Assembly: GCA_017526725.1 (NCBI GenBank)
Contig: JAFXRA010000339.1
Location: forward strand, 1 to 17,021
Direction of reading: 5' to 3'
Origin: Candidatus Rifleibacteriota bacterium
GTDB lineage: Bacteria > Riflebacteria > Ozemobacteria > Ozemobacterales > Ozemobacteraceae
DNA: 17,021 nt
Shown here: positions 13,334 to 17,021 of the stretch, piece by piece
Layout of the letters: each line of letters begins with the position of its first letter
Position numbering within the stretch: the first letter of the stretch is position 1
The notes under the pieces: model-generated
The model's input: only the letters and a program-made list of their open reading frames with translations
Database searches by the model: none
Told to the model about the DNA's origin: nothing
Position numbers and translations under genes: made by a program

Positions 13334-14410
13334 TTACTCCTTTAAGAGGAGTATTTTTTCTTCAGAAATTTTTAAATAATCAGGCATCCCTTTTTGTTCT
13401 ATATTCTTTCTCATTTCACCCTGAATAAACCAGCAAATATCATCAACCTTGCTTCCTTTATCGCATTCTTCTGGAGCAAAATAAAGGTTTGTTTCAAAAG
13501 GAAGCTCATCTTTGGCTACAAGTCTAACTTTTATACAATTTGGAATTTTGTCGCCCCAGACCGGTTCAAACATATGTGCTCTATAACCAATCCAAGTAAT
13601 GTCGTTAGGGATTTCTCTCGTTAAATCAAGAGTTACACCCCAATCTGGAATATTAATTTTATGCGAATTAATAACCTTAATCCTGGCGAAATTCTTACAG
13701 CCTGTCAGTTTTGCGATAGCTACATTAATCGGAGAATTAAAGATGCTATCGGTATTCCCGCTTTGAATAATATTTCCATTTCCAACAACAAATATTTCTT
13801 CGCTAAATCTATATAATTCATCACGGCTATGGGAAACCATAAGGGTTTGTCCATTGTAGTCTTCTAACAATTCAAACATTTCGCGCTGCATTTTGTCGCG
13901 AAGATAAATATCTAATGCAGAAAAAGGCTCATCAAGCAAAATAAGACGAGGGTTATAGACCATTATTCTAGCTAGAGCTACTCTTTGCTGCTGTCCGCCA
14001 GACAATTCACCTGGCAAACGATTTTCTAATCCGTTAATTCCCATTCTAGAAATCATAGCCATGGCTTTTTCTAAGTTTTCTTCTTTTGTTCCTTTTAATC
14101 CGCAAAGAACATTTTGCAAAACTGTCATAGTCGGGAAGAGAGCATAATTTTGAAACATATAGCCCACATTTCTTTTCTGAGGCTTTAAATCAATTCTTTT
14201 TGAGGAATCGTATAAAACATCTCCGTCTATTTCGATATGCCCTCTATCAGGAGTTTCAATTCCAGCTATGCTGCGCAAAGTCATACTTTTGCCAGAACCA
14301 GACGCCCCAAGAATACCGATTCTTTTGGCATTGCTCTCAATTTTCATGTCTAGGCAGAAATTGCCTATTTCTTTATAAATTTCAGCAGAAAGTCTCATGT
14401 TTTCTACCAT
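13334..14410 (-). CDS. modC: Molybdate ABC transporter ATP-binding protein ModC
   Basis: A 358-aa ABC ATPase powering molybdate uptake. Walker A GASGSGKS is at 35-42, the Q-loop glutamine at 87 (MFQNYALFP), the signature LSGGQ at 136-140, Walker B LILLDE at 156-161 and the switch histidine at 194. A C-terminal TOBE-like segment (IGYRAHMFEP, then the 270-310 region) corresponds to the regulatory domain of ModC. The ATG at 14408-14410 overlaps the modB stop; an ATG four codons later (14396-14398) is the alternative start, and neither has a strong Shine-Dalgarno, so translation probably depends on coupling to modB. Specificity comes from context (modA, modB, Mop). Confidence 0.93.
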   Translation of the reverse strand: MVENMRLSAEIYKEIGNFCLDMKIESNAKRIGILGASGSGKSMTLRSIAGIETPDRGHIEIDGDVLYDSSKRIDLKPQKRNVGYMFQNYALFPTMTVLQNVLCGLKGTKEENLEKAMAMISRMGINGLENRLPGELSGGQQQRVALARIMVYNPRLILLDEPFSALDIYLRDKMQREMFELLEDYNGQTLMVSHSRDELYRFSEEIFVVGNGNIIQSGNTDSIFNSPINVAIAKLTGCKNFARIKVINSHKINIPDWGVTLDLTREIPNDITWIGYRAHMFEPVWGDKIPNCIKVRLVAKDELPFETNLYFAPEECDKGSKVDDICWFIQGEMRKNIEQKGMPDYLKISEEKILLLKE

Positions 14411-15108
14411 CTTTTAATATTTTTCATGTGCTTCCCTGTAATCATATTAATTGTGAATACTGCTAGGAAAGCCAACAACAAAACTATAGCAACCCAAAAG
14501 CCCGCTGTAACATAGTCACCACTCTCTGTAACCATCGCAATGCTTTGAGATACGGTTCCAGTTTTACCCGGAATATTACCAGCCAGCATGGAAGTAGCAC
14601 CATATTCGCCCATAGCTCTAGCAAAGGTTAAAATGGTTCCGGAAGCTATTCCAGGACCAGCAGTAGGAATAACAATCTTCCAAAAAATAGCAAATTCAGA
14701 CATTCCCAAAGTTCGGCCAGCATGAACAAGATTTGCATCTATTTGCTCAAAAGCAGCTCTAGCATTTCTATACATCAGAGGGAAAGCTATGACAGTTGCG
14801 GCAATTACACAACCTAACCAGGTTTGAACAACTTGAATATTAAAAGTATCGTTTAAAAAGATTCCAATAGGTCTTCTTCTGCTAAAAATCAGCAAAAGGA
14901 AAAAGCCTGCAACAGTTGGCGGCAAAACCATTGGAAGAGTCAAGATTCCGTCTACAATAGATTTTGCCTTAGTAGACATTTTTATTACTTTTCTAGCAGC
15001 ATAGATACCAAGAAAAAATGAAAGAATTGTGGCAGCTATGCCAGTTTTTAAAGATATATATAATGGGCTCCAATCTAAGCCTTTTAAAAATTCTGTTATA
15101 CTTTCCAT
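14404..15108 (-). CDS. modB: Molybdate ABC transporter permease ModB
   Basis: A 234-aa inner-membrane permease with about five hydrophobic segments (near 20-40, 50-78, 95-115, 150-175 and 200-225). The EAA loop that docks on ModC is at about 130-150 (AGRTLGMSEFAIFWKIVIP). LPMVLPPTVAGFF and ARAMGEYGATSMLAGN are strongly typical of ModB. Length is normal. It overlaps modC by seven bases and lies 229 bases after modA, separated by a hairpin array. The start at 15108 has no strong Shine-Dalgarno. Confidence 0.94.
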   Translation of the reverse strand: MESITEFLKGLDWSPLYISLKTGIAATILSFFLGIYAARKVIKMSTKAKSIVDGILTLPMVLPPTVAGFFLLLIFSRRRPIGIFLNDTFNIQVVQTWLGCVIAATVIAFPLMYRNARAAFEQIDANLVHAGRTLGMSEFAIFWKIVIPTAGPGIASGTILTFARAMGEYGATSMLAGNIPGKTGTVSQSIAMVTESGDYVTAGFWVAIVLLLAFLAVFTINMITGKHMKNIKRW

Positions 15109-15216
15109 TTTTATTTGCGATGATTTAATAATCTATAAGTTTTTCAAATTATATAAGGTTTTAAGTGTTCGATACACTTTTTTAGAGATAAGAGAGAAGA
15201 GATTAGAGAGAAGGGG

Positions 15217-15256
15217 GATTGTTTTAGCTACTGAAAATCTCTACTAAAACCGTCAT
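15217..15256. repeat. Left half of the dispersed three-way-junction repeat
   Basis: GGGGGATT, GTTTTAG/CTAAAAC (15221-15227 and 15244-15250) and CGTCATT repeat the left half of 9946-10017 in the same order and orientation, including the preceding AGAGATTAGAG-like run. Its G-T pair there is a G-C pair here. The right half is replaced by other hairpins. Confidence 0.6.
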
Positions 15257-15269
15257 TCCAAGCCGAAGA

Positions 15270-15337
15270 AGCTCCCCCACGAATTGTGGGGGAGCTGTCA
15301 GCTTGCTGACTGAGGGGGCTGATTGCGAAGCAATCAG
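15270..15337. repeat. Three-hairpin array between modA and modB
   Basis: Perfect stems follow one another: AGCTCCCCCAC-N5-GTGGGGGAGCT (15270-15296), GTCAGC-TT-GCTGAC (15297-15310) and CTGATTGC-GAA-GCAATCAG (15319-15337). The last touches the modA stop codon. No T run follows on the minus strand, so it is more likely an mRNA-stabilising or attenuating element than a full terminator. Confidence 0.8.
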
Positions 15338-16168
15338 TTATTTCACATTGGTATCAAAACCAAATTCCTGATAGAGAGGCTTAGCTTCTTCGCTAGTGAT
15401 GTATCTCAAAAAATCTGATGAGTAAGCTGTTTCTTTGGCATCAGCACCAGGATTAACAATCAAAGCTGCGGGATAAATAATATCGCCAGCAATATCGTAA
15501 CCAACTACTTCAAGAATTTTAATATTCTTTTCGTGTCCAACAGTATCTGACAAATAAGTAGTTCCGACTTCGCAAGAAGCTTCTTCAACAGCAGCCAAAA
15601 CTTTGCTTACATTGCTTTGTTCACTGATTTCAACTCCGCCAAGAGCAGCAGATACTTGTTGAGTTGTGTATTTCGCAGGATCATCAATTTTCTTCAAAGT
15701 TCCTTGTTTGATTAAAGCTCTTCTAGTATATTTTCCAACAGGAACGCTACCATGAGCCAATGCAATGCTCTTTGCTTTGTTAAGAGTAGCAAGACCTGTT
15801 ACTTTTGTATTGCTGTCAGGTCTGGTTACTACTACTAGCTGATTATTAAGAACATTTGTGCGTGAATCACTTTTTACTTGATTTGTTTTTTCAAGATCAT
15901 CCATTTGCTTTATAGCAGCACTAAAGAAAATGTCACAAGGTGCACCTTCTTTTATCTGATTCATAAGCTTTCCAGAACTGTCTGTATTGAGAATAACATC
16001 AACAGCAGGATGAGCTTTTTCATAATTTGCTTCAAATTGGCTCATAACAGCTTTAAGAGAGGCAGCAGCAAAAACCTTTACTTCTACTTTCTTTGCAGGT
16101 TCAGCACCATAGCCGATTGAGGCAAAACCAAGAATACTAACTAACAACAATGTAGTTACTTTTTTCAT
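15338..16168 (-). CDS. modA: Molybdate-binding periplasmic protein ModA
   Basis: A 276-aa substrate-binding protein that captures molybdate or tungstate in the periplasm and hands it to ModBC. The signal peptide ends near GYGA-EP (22); there is no lipobox cysteine, in keeping with a diderm cell. Family blocks: VFAAASLKAVMSQFE (32-46), SSGKLMNQIKEGAPCDIFFSA (64-84), VVVTRPDSN, ALAHGSVPVGKYTRRAL and VGTTYLSD. Oxyanion-binding serines are expected in AAASL (S37) and at SSG/FSA. AAAGG lies nine bases before the ATG. It heads modA-modB-modC-mop and has a palindromic operator upstream. Confidence 0.95.
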   Translation of the reverse strand: MKKVTTLLLVSILGFASIGYGAEPAKKVEVKVFAAASLKAVMSQFEANYEKAHPAVDVILNTDSSGKLMNQIKEGAPCDIFFSAAIKQMDDLEKTNQVKSDSRTNVLNNQLVVVTRPDSNTKVTGLATLNKAKSIALAHGSVPVGKYTRRALIKQGTLKKIDDPAKYTTQQVSAALGGVEISEQSNVSKVLAAVEEASCEVGTTYLSDTVGHEKNIKILEVVGYDIAGDIIYPAALIVNPGADAKETAYSSDFLRYITSEEAKPLYQEFGFDTNVK

Positions 16169-16235
16169 TATTAAAGACCTTTCTTTTTTCTAAAGAGATT
16201 AGAAACTAATTTCTATTAATTTCTGTTTTAACAAT

Positions 16236-16273
16236 ACTATAACAGACTTACATCTATTGTCTGTTATTATAAC
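16236..16273 (-). promoter_or_regulatory. modA promoter with 29-bp inverted-repeat operator
   Basis: Perfect 9-bp arms ATAACAGAC and GTCTGTTAT (16239-16247, 16259-16267) flank 11 bases. On the minus strand the extended -10 TGTTATAGT (-10 hexamer at 16236-16241) overlaps one arm. A third ATAAC half-site (16269-16273) makes GTTAT-T-ATAAC with the outer arm. The layout fits repression by a molybdate-responsive regulator; no such gene is in the window. Confidence 0.65.
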
Positions 16274-16330
16274 GTACTTAATAATATTTATCACTATTTT
16301 TTATTTTAAAAATTATTTAGTATTATATAA

Positions 16331-16359
16331 TTGTATGGTAAAATTGTTTGTTGTAGAAT
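16331..16359 (+). promoter_or_regulatory. Promoter of mogA
   Basis: TTGTAT (16331-16336), exactly 17 bases, TAGAAT (16354-16359), giving a leader of about 33 bases. It is separate from the modA palindrome by about 58 bases. Confidence 0.6.
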
Positions 16360-16398
16360 ATTAAACTGTTTCTTAAATGAGATGGGAATGGAATATTG

Positions 16399-16923
16399 AT
16401 GAAAAAAGTTGACGCAAAAAACAAATTCACTGCAGCCATTATTGTCTTAAGCGATAAAGGCTCTAAAGGTGAACGCAAGGACTTGAGCGGTCCAAAAGCA
16501 ACGGAATTGTTAGAACAAAATGGCTATATTGTTCGTAAAAGTATTCTGCTACCAGATGAACCCAAACTCTTAAAAAATGAATTAATTCGACTTACAGACG
16601 AAGAAAAGGTTGATTTAATCATAACTTCTGGCGGAACAGGTTTTTCTCTTAGAGACAATACTCCTGAAGCGACTCTTGCTGTTGCAGACAGAAACGCACC
16701 AGGAATAGCAGAAGCCATAAGAGCAGAATCCCTTAAAATTACTGGCCACGCAATGCTTAGCAGAGGTGTCAGCGTAATTAGGAAACAAACGCTTATTATT
16801 AATCTTCCTGGCTCACCCAAAGCAGTAAAAGAATCTCTAGAATACATTTTGAAATATATTGACCACGGTTTGGCTGTATTAAAAGGCAGTGCTTTTGACT
16901 GCGCAGAACAGGAGAAAAAATAA
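16399..16923 (+). CDS. mogA: MogA/MoaB-family molybdopterin adenylyltransferase
   Basis: A 174-aa cytoplasmic enzyme that adenylates molybdopterin, preparing it for molybdate insertion by MoeA. The signature TSGGTGFSLRDNTPEAT (76-92) holds the nucleotide and pterin loop and the conserved aspartate D86. LPGSPKAVKESL (136-147) is the second family motif. ATG 16399 is preferred to the in-frame TTG just before it because GGA lies six bases upstream. It is transcribed away from modA. Its stop TAA shares the final A with the next gene's ATG. MogA and MoaB cannot be separated by motif alone; both carry out this step in different organisms. Confidence 0.93.
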   Translation: MKKVDAKNKFTAAIIVLSDKGSKGERKDLSGPKATELLEQNGYIVRKSILLPDEPKLLKNELIRLTDEEKVDLIITSGGTGFSLRDNTPEATLAVADRNAPGIAEAIRAESLKITGHAMLSRGVSVIRKQTLIINLPGSPKAVKESLEYILKYIDHGLAVLKGSAFDCAEQEKK

Positions 16924-17021
16924 TGAAATTAATAAAAACAGAAGATGCTGTTGGTTCCGTATTAGCCCATGATTTGACCCAGATTATTATTGGACAATAC
17001 AAGGGAGCTAGATTCAGAAAG
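16923..17021 (+). CDS. MoeA-like molybdopterin-binding protein, 5' part only
   Basis: The first 33 codons, cut by the window end. It starts MKLIKTEDAVGSVLAHDLTQ and continues IIIGQYKGARFRK. The pattern K-x-EDAVG-x-VL-x-HD-(I/L)TQI followed by a Lys-Gly-Arg/Phe segment is typical of the MoeA-related molybdopterin-binding proteins found beside mogA in anaerobic Firmicutes. The ATG overlaps the mogA stop (TAATG), which shows translational coupling. The family call rests on the N-terminus alone. Confidence 0.75.
   Translation, partial: MKLIKTEDAVGSVLAHDLTQIIIGQYKGARFRK

Noticed and set aside
15164..15181. AGTGT-TCGAT-ACACT stem with T run, plus strand
   Set aside because: Only five pairs, AT-rich, and no plus-strand gene precedes it; too weak to call a terminator.

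Overview
This window comes from an AT-rich diderm (double-membrane) bacterium that probably lives anaerobically. Two TonB-dependent outer-membrane receptors, a periplasmic ModA with an ordinary signal peptide, and a porin with an N-terminal SLH domain, coiled coil and beta-barrel point to an outer membrane tethered through SLH porins. That arrangement is known from Negativicutes (OmpM) and from lineages such as Elusimicrobiota and Cyanobacteria/Melainabacteria. I cannot choose the phylum from this sequence alone.

Layout. 1-2650: a YhcG-type PD-(D/E)XK protein (-), a frameshifted secreted TPR protein (+) and a higBA toxin-antitoxin pair (-). 2652-3111: a gene-free stretch made of hairpins and short tandem repeats. 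3112-4116: a short divergent moeA (-). 4432-5198: a three-gene cassette (-) of DUF4160, DUF2442 and an easily missed 53-aa protein. 5359-9846: two tandem paralogous TonB receptors (-), each with its own strong terminator. 9847-10408: repeats and the porin promoter. 10409-12079: the SLH porin (+). 12192-12804: hicAB (+). 12890-16168: a molybdate block on the minus strand, modA-modB-modC-mop (di-Mop protein). 16399-17021: divergent mogA (+), overlapping by one base the start of a second MoeA-like protein cut by the window end.

How it fits together. Molybdate uptake (ModABC), intracellular Mo storage or sensing (Mop) and the last steps of molybdenum cofactor synthesis (MogA, MoeA, MoeA-like) form a split molybdenum island. 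The TonB receptors and porin lie between its halves and may be its outer-membrane entry route, but only position suggests this. Three toxin-antitoxin or TA-like loci interrupt the island.

Most notable sequence-level observations: near-perfect palindromic operators at higBA, hicAB and modA; toxin genes with almost no 5' leader and no Shine-Dalgarno in both TA systems; an unusually strong 77-nt hairpin at 2751-2827; a dispersed three-way-junction repeat (9946-10017, half-copy at 15217-15256); and 7-8-bp microsatellites in many intergenic gaps, one of them placed where a ribosome binding site should be.
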